Shown here in pieces: positions 44,491-53,527 of a stretch of DNA of 64,000 nt; the stretch's first letter is position 1, and each line of letters opens with the position of its first letter. A program made the translations under genes and the position numbers. Under the pieces are notes generated by a model. The model made no database searches. It saw only the letters and a list, made by a program, of their open reading frames with translations, and was not told the DNA's origin. The DNA is from Bacteroides caecigallinarum (GTDB taxonomy: Bacteria; Bacteroidota; Bacteroidia; Bacteroidales; Bacteroidaceae): assembly GCF_016901995.1 (NCBI RefSeq), contig NZ_JACJLE010000018.1, forward strand, positions 1 through 64,000, in the 5' to 3' direction.

Positions 44491-45078
44491 ATGATGACAA
44501 ACCCTAAAGACATTGAACAACATCCGTTGGAACCATTCCTTCCGGCCAATGCCTCAATACTTATGTTAGGAAGTTTTCCACCTCAACGTAAAAGATGGAG
44601 TATGGATTTCTTCTACCCTAACCTCCAGAACGATATGTGGAGAATATTCGGTTACATTTTCTTCAACGATAAAGAACATTTTCTTACTGAAGACAAAAAA
44701 GCATTCAACAAAGAGCAACTTGAATCATTCCTAACAGAAAAAGGTATTGCATTATATGATACAGCTACAGCAGTAATAAGACTTCAGGACAATGCTTCTG
44801 ACAAATTTCTGGAAGTTGTAGAAGCAACAGATATCGAACTACTGTTAAGACAGCTGCCGAAATGCAAAGCCATAATCACAACAGGACAAAAGGCTACAGA
44901 TATTATATGCGAATATTTTTCTGTCAAACAACCATCCATAGGCAACAAAACAGAAATATTATTCCACGACAGAAAGCTTCTGCTGTATAGAATGCCATCA
45001 TCCAGTAGAGCATATCCATTAAAGCTGGAAAAAAAATCAGAACTATATCGTCAGGCTTTCAATGACTTAGATATTTAG
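44491..45078 (+). CDS. Uracil-DNA glycosylase family protein (Mug-like)
   Basis: A 195-residue protein of the uracil-DNA glycosylase superfamily, small cytoplasmic enzymes that remove uracil or mismatched bases from DNA. It shows the sequence MLGSFPPQRKRWSMDFFYPNLQNDMWRIFGYIF (about 24-56), where the G-S-F-P-P turn and the NDMWR segment match the active-site and DNA-contact regions of the family, LYDTATAVIRLQDNASDKF (about 90-108), and a later GQKAT and RMPSSSRAYPL (about 168-178) corresponding to the minor-groove loop. There is a second ATG at 44494, one codon downstream. Its base specificity cannot be determined here. Confidence 0.8.
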   Translation: MMTNPKDIEQHPLEPFLPANASILMLGSFPPQRKRWSMDFFYPNLQNDMWRIFGYIFFNDKEHFLTEDKKAFNKEQLESFLTEKGIALYDTATAVIRLQDNASDKFLEVVEATDIELLLRQLPKCKAIITTGQKATDIICEYFSVKQPSIGNKTEILFHDRKLLLYRMPSSSRAYPLKLEKKSELYRQAFNDLDI

Positions 45079-45112
45079 AACAAAATATTTTCATTTTTTA
45101 TTTCATTAAAGG

Positions 45113-45143
45113 CTTGCCAATATAAAAAAAAGTACTACCTTTG
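45113..45143 (+). promoter_or_regulatory. Promoter of tRNA-Trp
   Basis: CTTG at 45113-45116, a 19-base spacer and a perfect TACCTTTG at 45136-45143 directly before the tRNA. Confidence 0.7.
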
Positions 45144-45153
45144 CACACGCAAA

Positions 45154-45228
45154 CACGGGAATAGCTCAGTTGGTAGAGCATCGGTCTCCAAAACCGAGTG
45201 TCGGGAGTTCGAGCCTCTCTTTCCGTGC
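45154..45228 (+). tRNA. tRNA-Trp (anticodon CCA)
   Basis: Acceptor CACGGGA pairs with TTCCGTG (one G-U), the D-arm is GCTCAGTTGGTAGAGC, the anticodon loop CTCCAAA contains CCA, and the T-arm is GGGAG-TTCGAGC-CTCTC. The 3' CCA is not encoded. It lies directly ahead of a terminator. Confidence 0.9.
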
Positions 45229-45235
45229 GAAAGTA

Positions 45236-45268
45236 AAAAGCTGTAACTCAATAAGTTGCGGCTTTTGC
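45236..45268 (+). terminator. Terminator of tRNA-Trp
   Basis: AAAAGCTGTAACT (45236-45248) pairs with AGTTGCGGCTTTT (45254-45266) with two G-U pairs around CAATA. Beyond it, 45269-45569 contains no gene; on the minus strand the bases just after read as a short open segment ending CPTSKTAKAATY that could be an integrase remnant. Confidence 0.75.
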
Positions 45269-45569
45269 TGTTTTAGAGGTCGGACAAATGTCGGACACAA
45301 TTTTGGATCAACGTAAAAACCTGAGAGATTCTGAAATTAAGCATAAACTTTCAATAGTCTGAACAGAAAGAAAGCCTCATCTCTCCGTATATCAAACCAT
45401 ATCTAGATATCCAATACAGAAAAACTATCATAGCTTACTATAATTCTACTTTTATTTTCCTTAAAAATCAGCAATTCATACGTTTTAAAAAAACGACCTG
45501 TCATTTTTTAACAGATATTCACATCGCTGATAGGAAGAAAATACGATAAAACATCAACCTTAAATCGAT

Positions 45570-45588
45570 AAGTGTAAAAACAACACTT
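45570..45588. promoter_or_regulatory. Operator-like inverted repeat 1 upstream of the arabinose operon
   Basis: AAGTGT-N7-ACACTT, a perfect 6-base inverted repeat, overlapping the likely upstream promoter half (TTTA at 45587-45590) of the operon. A second site of the same design lies 62 bases downstream. Candidate for AraR binding by position and shared design; not proved. Confidence 0.6.
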
Positions 45589-45631
45589 TAATGCTGTATA
45601 ACATATATTTTTTTGAACAATGGAATAAAAT

Positions 45632-45648
45632 AAGTGTTACTTTTACAC
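45632..45648. promoter_or_regulatory. Operator-like inverted repeat 2 upstream of the arabinose operon
   Basis: AAGTGT-N7-ACACC has the same left half and the same GTGT-N7-ACAC spacing as site 1, with a mismatch at the outer two bases. It lies between the probable transcription start and the galM-like gene. Confidence 0.55.
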
Positions 45649-45688
45649 CGTGAAAAAACATTTACCATTTAATATATTAATGAGAAAC

Positions 45689-46834
45689 ATGAAAAAGTCA
45701 TTTTTAAGTATGGGAGCTGCAATCATACTATTGAGTGGATGCGCCTCACAAGAGAAGAAAACTGAGTTGACACTTTCAGGACTTGACCCAGCTAAATTTG
45801 AAACTATTATTGACGGAAACAAGAAAACGGGTCTATACAGACTTACCAACAATAACGGAATGGAGGTCTGTGTAACAAACTTCGGAGGTAGAATAGTTTC
45901 CATCATGGTACCTGACAAGAACGGAAAAATGACTGACGTGGTACTTGGATTCGATAATATAAATGACTATCAGAATATACCAAGTGACTTCGGAGCAAGC
46001 ATAGGCAGATATGCAAACAGAATAAACAAGGGGAAAATAAATATTGACGGACAGGAAATACAACTTCCTACAAACAACTTCGGACATTGCCTGCATGGCG
46101 GACCTACCGGATGGCAATATCAGGTATATGAGGCAAATCAAACAAACGACAGCACTATCGTACTTACAATGAAATCGGCTGATGGAGACAACAATTTCCC
46201 TGGCAATGTTACAGCTAACGTAACATATACTCTGACATCAGACAATGCAATAGACATTAAATATGATGCTACAACAGATAAGACGACTGTCATAAACATG
46301 ACTAATCACTCTTATTTCAACTTAAGCGGAGATATGTCGAAACCTGCAACTGACCATATACTATATGTAGCATCCGACAGTATAACTCCAGTTGACAGTA
46401 CATACATGACCACAGGTGAAATGACGGCAGTAAAAGATACTCCTTTCGACTTCAATACACCAAAAACAATTGCTCCTGACGTAACTGCATTCGACAACGA
46501 ACAGGTGAAATTCGGAAATGGCTTCGATCACAACTGGGTACTGAACACAAAAGGTGATGATACAAAAGTGGCAGCCAGACTTACAAGTCCTATAAGCGGC
46601 ATAACACTGGAAGTTTATACTAACGAACCGGGGATACAGGTTTATACAGGAAATTTCCTTACAGGAGAAGTTAAAGGAAAACAAGGTATAGCATACCCAC
46701 AGCGTGCTTCAGTATGTCTTGAAACACAACATTATCCTGACAGCCCAAACAAACCACAATGGCCTTCTGTAATACTGAAACCTGGTGAAACATATTACAG
46801 CCATTGCATTTTCAAATTCGGAACTGAGAAATAA
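45689..46834 (+). CDS. Aldose 1-epimerase, lipoprotein
   Basis: The enzyme interconverts alpha and beta anomers of aldoses such as galactose or L-arabinose before transport. Started at 45689 the protein is 381 residues with a lipobox ILLSGC (Cys about 17), so it should act in the periplasm or at the cell surface. Two in-frame starts upstream, 45650 (GTG) and 45680, would overlap the operator at 45632-45648 or lengthen the leader, and are less likely. Family features: GGRIVSIMVPDKNGK, GRYANRI, HCLHGGPTGW (catalytic His) and TNHSYFNLSGD (second His), with the catalytic Glu late in EPGIQVYTGN. First gene of the arabinose operon. Confidence 0.87.
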   Translation: MKKSFLSMGAAIILLSGCASQEKKTELTLSGLDPAKFETIIDGNKKTGLYRLTNNNGMEVCVTNFGGRIVSIMVPDKNGKMTDVVLGFDNINDYQNIPSDFGASIGRYANRINKGKINIDGQEIQLPTNNFGHCLHGGPTGWQYQVYEANQTNDSTIVLTMKSADGDNNFPGNVTANVTYTLTSDNAIDIKYDATTDKTTVINMTNHSYFNLSGDMSKPATDHILYVASDSITPVDSTYMTTGEMTAVKDTPFDFNTPKTIAPDVTAFDNEQVKFGNGFDHNWVLNTKGDDTKVAARLTSPISGITLEVYTNEPGIQVYTGNFLTGEVKGKQGIAYPQRASVCLETQHYPDSPNKPQWPSVILKPGETYYSHCIFKFGTEK

Positions 46835-46870
46835 ATAAAAGTATAATATCATAAAAAACACATTTTCATT

Positions 46871-48616
46871 ATGAATTGGAGTTCAAAAGAATTTATATGG
46901 TTAGACTGGGTTGTTCTGATCATAGGTATATTTGGAGTAGCATGGGCTGTATGGCGAGCAGTGCGTAAAGATAAACTTGCTATGCAAGGTGCCGACAGCC
47001 AGGACTATCTGTTTGGCAAAGGTGAACCATGGTATGTGATAGGTGCTGCAATATTTGCTGCAAATATCGGTTCTGAACATCTTGTGGGTCTTGCCGGAAC
47101 AGGAGCAAAAGACGGTGTAGGCATGGCACACTGGGAAATGCAGGGCTGGATGATTCTTATTTTGGGATGGTTATTCGTTCCTTTCTATCAGTTACTTAAC
47201 AACAAGATGGGTAAAATCATCACTATGCCTGATTTCCTGAAATACCGTTACACACAGAGAACAGGTTCATGGTTGAGTATAATTACACTTATCGCATATA
47301 TCCTTACAAAAGTTAGTGTTACAGCTTTCACCGGCGGTATTTTCTTCGAATATCTTCTAGGACTTCCATTCTGGTGGGGAGCTTTGGGACTGATTGCAGT
47401 AACAGCCGTATTTACAGTATTGGGTGGTATGAAAGGTGTGATGACAATGTCAGCGATACAGACCCCTATTCTGATTATCGGTTCATTCCTTGTTCTCTTC
47501 CTCGGATTGTCTGCACTTGGACAAGGAAGCATAGCCGACGGATGGAGCAACATGATGGATTACGCACGTTCCGCTCACGACGGATATGGAATAAACCATA
47601 TGTTCCACTGGGATGAAGGCGATCCTATGTATCCTAAATTCCCTGGATTTGCAGTATTTATCGGAGCATCTATCATCGGTTTCTGGTACTGGTGTACAGA
47701 CCAGCACATAGTTCAGCGTGTACTCGGACAGCAGAAAGGCGAATCGGACGACGTAGTAATGAAACGTGCCCGCAGAGGTAGTATAGCTGCTGGTTATTTC
47801 AAACTTCTTCCTGTATTCATGTTCCTTATCCCAGGTATGGTAGCTGTTGCTTTGGCACAAGATCCAAACAGCGGTATTGTAATGGATCTTACAAACCAGC
47901 ACGACACTGACGGAGCATTTGCAATGATGGTGAAAAATATTCTTCCTGCAGGCGTGAAAGGATTGGTAACAATCGGTTTCATATGTGCCTTGGTTACATC
48001 TTTGGCAGCGTTCTTCAACAGTTGTGCAACTCTGTTTACAGAAGACTTCTACAAACCAATGCGTCAGGGCAAGAGCGAAGCACACTATGTATTCGTAGGA
48101 CGCGTAGCTACAGTAGTGGTTGTTATCCTCGGATTGCTATGGTTACCTATTATGATGAACATGGACAATCTGTACAGCTACTTGCAGGACATCCAGTCAC
48201 TGTTGGCACCTGCAATGGTAGCAGTGTTCACTCTCGGTATATTCTCTAAGAAAATCACTCCTAAAGCGGGTGAATGGGGACTTATCGGCGGTTTCATCAT
48301 AGGTATGATAAGACTCATTACAAACGTAATAACAAAGAGTGGTACAGCAGCCATGGAAGGCTCTTTCTGGGATGCTACAGCTTGGTTCTGGCAGACCAAC
48401 TGGTTGATTTTCGAAATATGGTTACTGGTATTCCTGATTGTATTTATGATTGTTGTGTCTTGCTTCACTCCTAAACCATCAGCACAACAGATAGAAGCAA
48501 TAACATTTACAGACAGCTATAAAGAACTTATCAGAAAGAGCTGGAACAAGTGGGACGTAATAGCAACACTTGGAGTTATAGTCCTTTGCGGATTATTCTA
48601 TGCATATTTCTGGTAA
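46871..48616 (+). CDS. Sodium/solute symporter, SGLT family (likely L-arabinose)
   Basis: A 581-residue inner-membrane protein with about 14 helices, Na+-coupled. Motifs include the FAANIGSEHLVGLAGTGAKDG start (about 56-76), ILTKVSVTAFTGGIFFE (about 145-161), WWGALGLIAVTAVFTVLGGMKGVMTMSAIQTPIL (about 169-201), and GFWYWCTDQHIVQRVLG (about 267-283). Its place between a periplasmic aldose epimerase and araR/araD/araA/araB suggests that the sugar carried is L-arabinose, which is inference from context. No SusCD pair is near to cross the outer membrane. Confidence 0.9.
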   Translation: MNWSSKEFIWLDWVVLIIGIFGVAWAVWRAVRKDKLAMQGADSQDYLFGKGEPWYVIGAAIFAANIGSEHLVGLAGTGAKDGVGMAHWEMQGWMILILGWLFVPFYQLLNNKMGKIITMPDFLKYRYTQRTGSWLSIITLIAYILTKVSVTAFTGGIFFEYLLGLPFWWGALGLIAVTAVFTVLGGMKGVMTMSAIQTPILIIGSFLVLFLGLSALGQGSIADGWSNMMDYARSAHDGYGINHMFHWDEGDPMYPKFPGFAVFIGASIIGFWYWCTDQHIVQRVLGQQKGESDDVVMKRARRGSIAAGYFKLLPVFMFLIPGMVAVALAQDPNSGIVMDLTNQHDTDGAFAMMVKNILPAGVKGLVTIGFICALVTSLAAFFNSCATLFTEDFYKPMRQGKSEAHYVFVGRVATVVVVILGLLWLPIMMNMDNLYSYLQDIQSLLAPAMVAVFTLGIFSKKITPKAGEWGLIGGFIIGMIRLITNVITKSGTAAMEGSFWDATAWFWQTNWLIFEIWLLVFLIVFMIVVSCFTPKPSAQQIEAITFTDSYKELIRKSWNKWDVIATLGVIVLCGLFYAYFW

Positions 48617-48625
48617 TAAAAATAA

Positions 48626-48664
48626 ATATTGTTCTACATTTGCATATTCAATGTAGAACAATAT
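48626..48664. promoter_or_regulatory. Perfect 15-base inverted repeat containing a -7-like element, upstream of araR
   Basis: ATATTGTTCTACATT (48626-48640) and AATGTAGAACAATAT (48650-48664) pair exactly around a 9-base centre. TACATTTG, a perfect -7 element, lies at 48635-48642. No T-run follows, so it is not an ordinary terminator. It may be an operator over an internal promoter, or an RNA-processing or stabilising hairpin. Confidence 0.55.
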
Positions 48665-48679
48665 AAAATCTGTATTTAC

Positions 48680-49357
48680 ATGACAGCTTATTACAAACAA
48701 AATCCAAAATTCTACGTCGGCATTGACTGTATAATATTCGGTTTCGACAAAGGCGAACTGAACCTCCTACTGTTAAAGAGAAATTTTGAGCCGGCTAAAG
48801 GGAAATGGTCTCTTATGGGAGGGTTTATACAGGAAAATGAAAGCGCCGATGATGCCGCAAAACGTGTGTTGAGCGAACTTACAGGACTGGAAAACGTCTA
48901 TATGGAACAAATCGGTGCTTTTGGAGATGTTGACAGAGATCCGGGAGAAAGAGTTATATCGTTGGCCTATTACGCACTTATAAACATTAACGAATACGAC
49001 TGCGAACTGGTTCAGCAGCACAATGCACACTGGGTAAACATTAACGAAGTTCCCGAATTGATTTTCGACCACTCGGAAATGGTAAGGAAAGCCAGGAAGA
49101 TAATGAAGGAAAAGGCATCGCATAAGCCTATAGGCTTCAACCTGCTTCCTGAACTGTTCACCCTGACACAACTGCAAAATCTTTATGAAGCCATTTACGG
49201 TGAAACCATGGACAAGAGAAACTTCCGCAAGCGCATAGCCGAAATGGACTTTATAGAACAGACAGACAAAATAGACAAAACCGGATCGAAAAGAGGTGCA
49301 CGCCTGTTCAAATTTAATGACAAGGCATACGAAAAGGATCCGAAATTCAAAATTTGA
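48680..49357 (+). CDS. araR: AraR-type transcriptional regulator (Nudix-like sensor plus winged helix)
   Basis: The start at 48680 gives 225 residues; an earlier in-frame start would begin inside the palindrome before it. The N-terminal domain (about 1-150) is Nudix-like: [31 protein letters not shown] has the fold but lacks a proper REUXEE catalytic box, so hydrolysis is unlikely. The C-terminal winged helix (about 160-225) contains [18 protein letters not shown]. This matches the NrtR-family AraR described in Bacteroides thetaiotaomicron, which represses arabinose genes and is released by L-arabinose. It sits inside the operon it should control. Confidence 0.88.
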   Translation: MTAYYKQNPKFYVGIDCIIFGFDKGELNLLLLKRNFEPAKGKWSLMGGFIQENESADDAAKRVLSELTGLENVYMEQIGAFGDVDRDPGERVISLAYYALININEYDCELVQQHNAHWVNINEVPELIFDHSEMVRKARKIMKEKASHKPIGFNLLPELFTLTQLQNLYEAIYGETMDKRNFRKRIAEMDFIEQTDKIDKTGSKRGARLFKFNDKAYEKDPKFKI

Positions 49358-49377
49358 CTAAAAAAAACGACTCAAAT

Positions 49378-50067
49378 ATGTTAGAAGCATTAAAAGAAAA
49401 AGTATTCCATGCCAATCTTGATTTGGTGAAACATGGACTTGTTATTTTCACCTGGGGAAACGTTTCTGCCATTGACCGCGAAACAGGACTTGTAGTAATC
49501 AAGCCTAGTGGCGTTTCATACGACGAGATGAAAGCAGAAGACATGGTAGTAGTTGATCTGGAAGGCAAAGTAGTAGAAGGCAATCTTCGTCCGTCAAGCG
49601 ACACTCCTACTCACCTTGTACTTTATAAGGCATTCCCTGAAATTGGCGGTGTGGTACATACACACTCCACTTATGCCACTGCCTGGGCACAGGCCGGACT
49701 TGACATTCCAAACATAGGAACGACTCATGCCGACTATTTCCACGAAGCTATTCCTTGCACTGCCGATATGACAGAAGAAGAAGTGAAAGGTGAATACGAA
49801 AAGGAAACAGGAAATGTGATAGTAAAACGTTTCGAAGGAATGAATCCGGTACACACTCCGGGAGTATTGGTGAAAAACCACGGTCCTTTCTCATGGGGTA
49901 AGGATGCCAACGATGCAGTTCACAATGCCGTAGTTATGGAACAGGTAGCCAAAATGGCAAGCATTGCATATGCAGCTAACCCAAACCTTACGATGAATCC
50001 TCTGCTGGTGGAAAAACACTTTAACCGCAAGCATGGTCCTAACGCTTATTACGGACAGAAAAAGTAA
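49378..50067 (+). CDS. araD: L-ribulose-5-phosphate 4-epimerase
   Basis: AraD epimerises L-ribulose 5-phosphate to D-xylulose 5-phosphate, linking arabinose to the pentose phosphate pathway. Start at ATG 49378 gives 229 residues; the TTG at 49354 overlaps the araR stop and adds a Lys/Asn run, so it is not used. Class II aldolase motifs are complete: [52 protein letters not shown] with two of the zinc-binding histidines (about 95-97), and [16 protein letters not shown] (third His about 171). It is 20 bases after araR in the operon. Confidence 0.94.
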   Translation: MLEALKEKVFHANLDLVKHGLVIFTWGNVSAIDRETGLVVIKPSGVSYDEMKAEDMVVVDLEGKVVEGNLRPSSDTPTHLVLYKAFPEIGGVVHTHSTYATAWAQAGLDIPNIGTTHADYFHEAIPCTADMTEEEVKGEYEKETGNVIVKRFEGMNPVHTPGVLVKNHGPFSWGKDANDAVHNAVVMEQVAKMASIAYAANPNLTMNPLLVEKHFNRKHGPNAYYGQKK

Positions 50068-50131
50068 AAACATCTGAAATTAATAAATACTGAAATAAAC
50101 AAATTATTACCTATTAATAAAATAAAAAATT

Positions 50132-51658
50132 ATGAACGCATTCAGTCAGTATGAAGTATGGTTCGTAACCGGAGCACAGCTCCTTTACGGAGGCGACGCA
50201 GTAATAGCAGTCGATGCACACAGTAATGAAATGGTAGCATGTCTTAACGAAAGTGGAAAACTTCCTGTTAAGGTTGTATATAAAGGCACTGCAAATTCTT
50301 CAAAAGAAGTAGAAGCAGTATTCAAGGCAGCAAACAATGATGAAAAATGTATCGGTGTAATCACATGGATGCACACATTCTCTCCAGCCAAGATGTGGAT
50401 TCACGGCCTTCAGCAGTTGAAGAAACCTTTGCTGCACCTGCACACCCAGTTCAACAAGGAAATTCCTTGGGACACTATGGACATGGACTTCATGAACCTT
50501 AACCAGAGCGCACATGGCGACCGTGAATTTGGTCATATCTGCACACGTATGCGTGTTCGCCGCAAGGTGGTTGTAGGCTACTGGAAAGATGAAGAAACAC
50601 TCAGCAAGATTGCTGTTTGGATGAGAGTATGTGCTGCTTGGGCTGATTCTCAGGATATGCTTATCTTGCGTTTCGGCGACCAGATGAACAATGTAGCCGT
50701 AACAGACGGTGACAAAGTTGAAGCCGAACAGCGCATGGGTTACCACGTTGACTATTGCCCAGTAAGCGAACTGATGGAATATCACAAGAATATCAAGGAC
50801 GAAGAAGTTGAAGCTTTGGTTAAAACTTACTTCAGCGAATATGACCATGATGCAGAACTTGAAGACAAGTCAACTGAAGCATATCAGAAAGTATGGAATG
50901 CAGCTAAGGCAGAACTTGCTCTTCGTGCTATCCTGAAAGCTAAAGGTGCCAAAGGTTTCACTACAAACTTCGATGACCTTGGACAGACAGACGGCAGCCA
51001 TTTCGACCAGATTCCGGGTCTTGCTTCACAGCGTCTTATGGCAGAAGGCTACGGCTTCGGTGCTGAAGGTGACTGGAAATCAGCAGCTCTCTACCGCACT
51101 GTATGGGTAATGAATCAGGGACTTGCAAACGGTTGCTCATTCCTTGAAGACTATACTCTGAACTTCGATGGCAAAAACAGCTCAATCCTTCAGGCACATA
51201 TGCTGGAAGTTTGTCCGTTAATAGCAGCCAAGAAACCTCGTCTGGAAGTTCACTTCCTCGGCATTGGTATCCGCAAGAGTCAGACTGCACGCCTTGTGTT
51301 TACATCTAAAGTTGGAACAGGATGTACAGCTACAGTTGTTGACCTAGGAAACCGTTTCCGTCTCATCGTAAACGATGTAGAATGTATCGAACCAAAACCA
51401 TTGCCAAAACTTCCTGTTGCTTCCGCTCTTTGGAAACCAATGCCTGACTTCGAAACAGGTGCTGGTGCATGGATTCTTGCAGGTGGTACTCACCACTCTT
51501 GCTTCTCATACGATCTGACAGCAGAATACTGGGAAGACTATGCAGAAATCGCAGGTATCGAAATGGTTCATATCAACAAAGATACTACTATCAGTGAGTT
51601 CAAGAAAGAGCTTCGCATGAATGAAGTTTACTACATGCTGAACAAAGCTCTTTGCTAA
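50132..51658 (+). CDS. araA: L-arabinose isomerase
   Basis: AraA isomerises L-arabinose to L-ribulose, using Mn2+. The 508-residue protein has family length and sequence: EVWFVTGAQLLYG at the start, VITWMHTFSPAKMWIHGLQQL (about 72-92), HLHTQFNKEIPWDTMDMDFMNLNQSAHGDREFG (about 98-130), FTTNFDDLGQ, and the metal ligands (Glu about 306 in AEGYGFGAEGDWKSAAL, Glu about 331 in FLEDYT, and histidines near 448 in GGTHHSCF and in the region of 348). Codon use is that of a highly expressed gene. It is 64 bases after araD. Confidence 0.96.
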   Translation: MNAFSQYEVWFVTGAQLLYGGDAVIAVDAHSNEMVACLNESGKLPVKVVYKGTANSSKEVEAVFKAANNDEKCIGVITWMHTFSPAKMWIHGLQQLKKPLLHLHTQFNKEIPWDTMDMDFMNLNQSAHGDREFGHICTRMRVRRKVVVGYWKDEETLSKIAVWMRVCAAWADSQDMLILRFGDQMNNVAVTDGDKVEAEQRMGYHVDYCPVSELMEYHKNIKDEEVEALVKTYFSEYDHDAELEDKSTEAYQKVWNAAKAELALRAILKAKGAKGFTTNFDDLGQTDGSHFDQIPGLASQRLMAEGYGFGAEGDWKSAALYRTVWVMNQGLANGCSFLEDYTLNFDGKNSSILQAHMLEVCPLIAAKKPRLEVHFLGIGIRKSQTARLVFTSKVGTGCTATVVDLGNRFRLIVNDVECIEPKPLPKLPVASALWKPMPDFETGAGAWILAGGTHHSCFSYDLTAEYWEDYAEIAGIEMVHINKDTTISEFKKELRMNEVYYMLNKALC

Positions 51659-51682
51659 TAAATTGATTATATTGCCTTAATT

Positions 51683-51725
51683 AAAAGTGCTCGGCGAGCA
51701 ATCGTTTGTAGCACTTTTATTTTTT
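51683..51725 (+). terminator. Hairpin between araA and araB
   Basis: AAAAGTGCT (51683-51691) pairs with AGCACTTTT (51710-51718) and is followed by ATTTTTTTAG. An inner TGCTC-GGC-GAGCA stem can form in its place, so two foldings compete. It may be a partial terminator lowering araB expression relative to araA. Confidence 0.55.
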
Positions 51726-51748
51726 TAGAACTTAAAAACTTAAAATCT

Positions 51749-53347
51749 ATGAGTCTTAATGCTAAATCAACAATAGAAAGCGGGAAAGCCATTTTGGGTA
51801 TTGAATTTGGTTCTACAAGAATCAAAGCTGTATTAATAGACGAAGAAAACAAGCCTATCGCCCAAGGAAGCCACACATGGGAAAACCAACTTGAAAACGG
51901 TTTGTGGACATACAGTATTGATGCTATATGGAACGGAGTGCAGGACTGTTATGCAGACCTCCGCGCAAACGTAAACAAGGAATACGGAATTGAAATTGAA
52001 ACCCTGGCTGCAATCGGCGTAAGCGCAATGATGCATGGCTATATGGCTTTCAACGACAAAGAAGAAATCCTCGTACCTTTCCGCACATGGAGAAACACCA
52101 ACACAGGCAAGGCTGCCGCAGAATTGTCTGAGCTGTTCGTATATAACATTCCTTTAAGATGGAGTATATCACATCTCTATCAGGCTATCCTCAACAAGGA
52201 AGAACACGTAAAAGACATAACATTCCTGACAACATTGGCAGGATATGTACACTGGCAGATAACAGGGGAAAAAGTTCTTGGAATAGGTGATGCATCCGGC
52301 ATGCTGCCTATCAATCCAGAAACAAAGAACTATTCTGCCGAAATGGTAAAGAAATTCAACAATCTCATAGCTCCATACGGATTTAACTGGACTCTTGAAG
52401 ATATTCTTCCTAAAGTACTTCTGGCTGGCGAAAATGCAGGTTGCCTTACAGAAAAAGGTGCAAAAATGCTCGACGTGTCAGGACATCTGAAAGCAGGTAT
52501 CCCTGTTTGCCCTCCTGAAGGCGATGCCGGAACAGGTATGGCAGCTACAAATGCTGTTAAACAGCGCACAGGTAACGTATCTGCAGGTACTTCTTCTTTC
52601 TCAATGATTGTATTGGAAAAAGACTTGTCGAAACCATACGAAATGATTGATATGGTCACTACTCCTGACGGAAGCCTTGTGGCAATGGTTCACTGCAACA
52701 ACTGTACTTCCGACCTAAACGCATGGGTAAACATCTTCAAGGAATATCAGGAGCTGATGGGTATTCCTGTAGATATGGACGAGATATTCGGAAAACTTTA
52801 CAACAACGCCCTGAAAGGTGATGCCGACTGCGGCGGACTTATCTCATACAACTACTTCTCAGGCGAACCTGTAACAGGACTTGAAGAAGGCCGCCCTCTG
52901 TTCGTTCGTAATGCAAGTGATAAATTCAATCTTGCCAACTTCATGCGCGCACATCTGTATGCCTCTGTAGGAGTGTTGAAAATAGGTAACGACATTCTGT
53001 TCAATGAAGAGAAAATCAAGGTTGACAGAATCACAGGCCATGGTGGTCTGTTCAGAACTAAAGGTGTAGGACAAAGAGTTCTTGCCGCAGCCATCAACTC
53101 TCCTATATCGGTAATGGAAACAGCAGGCGAAGGCGGTGCATGGGGAATAGCACTACTTGGTTCTTATTTAGTGAACAATGACAAAAAACAATCACTTGCC
53201 GACTTCCTGGATGAAAAGGTATTTGCCGGAAATACAGGTACAGAAGTATCTCCTACTGCAGAAGATGTAGCAGGATTCAACAAATACATAGAAAACTACA
53301 AGGCTTGCATACCTGTTGAAGAGGCCGCTGTGAAATACAAAAAGTAA
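51749..53347 (+). CDS. araB: Ribulokinase, FGGY family (Bacteroides-type AraB)
   Basis: This kinase phosphorylates L-ribulose between AraA and AraD. The 532-residue FGGY-family protein has the N-terminal ATP-binding fold GIEFGSTRIKAVLIDEENKPIAQG (about 17-40), PFRTWRNTNTGKAAAEL (about 108-124), the phosphate-binding GTSSFSMIV (about 278-286) and the GHGGLFRTKGVGQRVLAAAINSPISV segment (about 430-455) of the second domain. It is not close to the enterobacterial AraB in sequence and belongs to the Bacteroides-type ribulokinases that are found between araA and tkt in the arabinose operon. Substrate is inferred from the operon. Confidence 0.85.
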   Translation: MSLNAKSTIESGKAILGIEFGSTRIKAVLIDEENKPIAQGSHTWENQLENGLWTYSIDAIWNGVQDCYADLRANVNKEYGIEIETLAAIGVSAMMHGYMAFNDKEEILVPFRTWRNTNTGKAAAELSELFVYNIPLRWSISHLYQAILNKEEHVKDITFLTTLAGYVHWQITGEKVLGIGDASGMLPINPETKNYSAEMVKKFNNLIAPYGFNWTLEDILPKVLLAGENAGCLTEKGAKMLDVSGHLKAGIPVCPPEGDAGTGMAATNAVKQRTGNVSAGTSSFSMIVLEKDLSKPYEMIDMVTTPDGSLVAMVHCNNCTSDLNAWVNIFKEYQELMGIPVDMDEIFGKLYNNALKGDADCGGLISYNYFSGEPVTGLEEGRPLFVRNASDKFNLANFMRAHLYASVGVLKIGNDILFNEEKIKVDRITGHGGLFRTKGVGQRVLAAAINSPISVMETAGEGGAWGIALLGSYLVNNDKKQSLADFLDEKVFAGNTGTEVSPTAEDVAGFNKYIENYKACIPVEEAAVKYKK

Positions 53348-53434
53348 AGAGTATTTTTGACAATAAGTAGGCATGAAACAGCCTGAATATCTGATATTTC
53401 TATTCAATTAATGATAAAAAAAGCTTTTGTTCAG

Positions 53435-53466
53435 GTTGTTATTTACATATAAATGTTATATTTTTG
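53435..53466 (+). promoter_or_regulatory. Possible promoter of tkt-rpiB
   Basis: GTTG at 53435-53438, 20 bases, then TATTTTTG at 53459-53466, about 60 bases before the tkt start. It would let tkt be transcribed independently of the arabinose genes. Confidence 0.5.
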
Positions 53467-53527
53467 CTCAAAAATTCAGAGAACATAAGAAAACTGATAG
53501 AAACATTCAACAAAATAATCAATTAAT

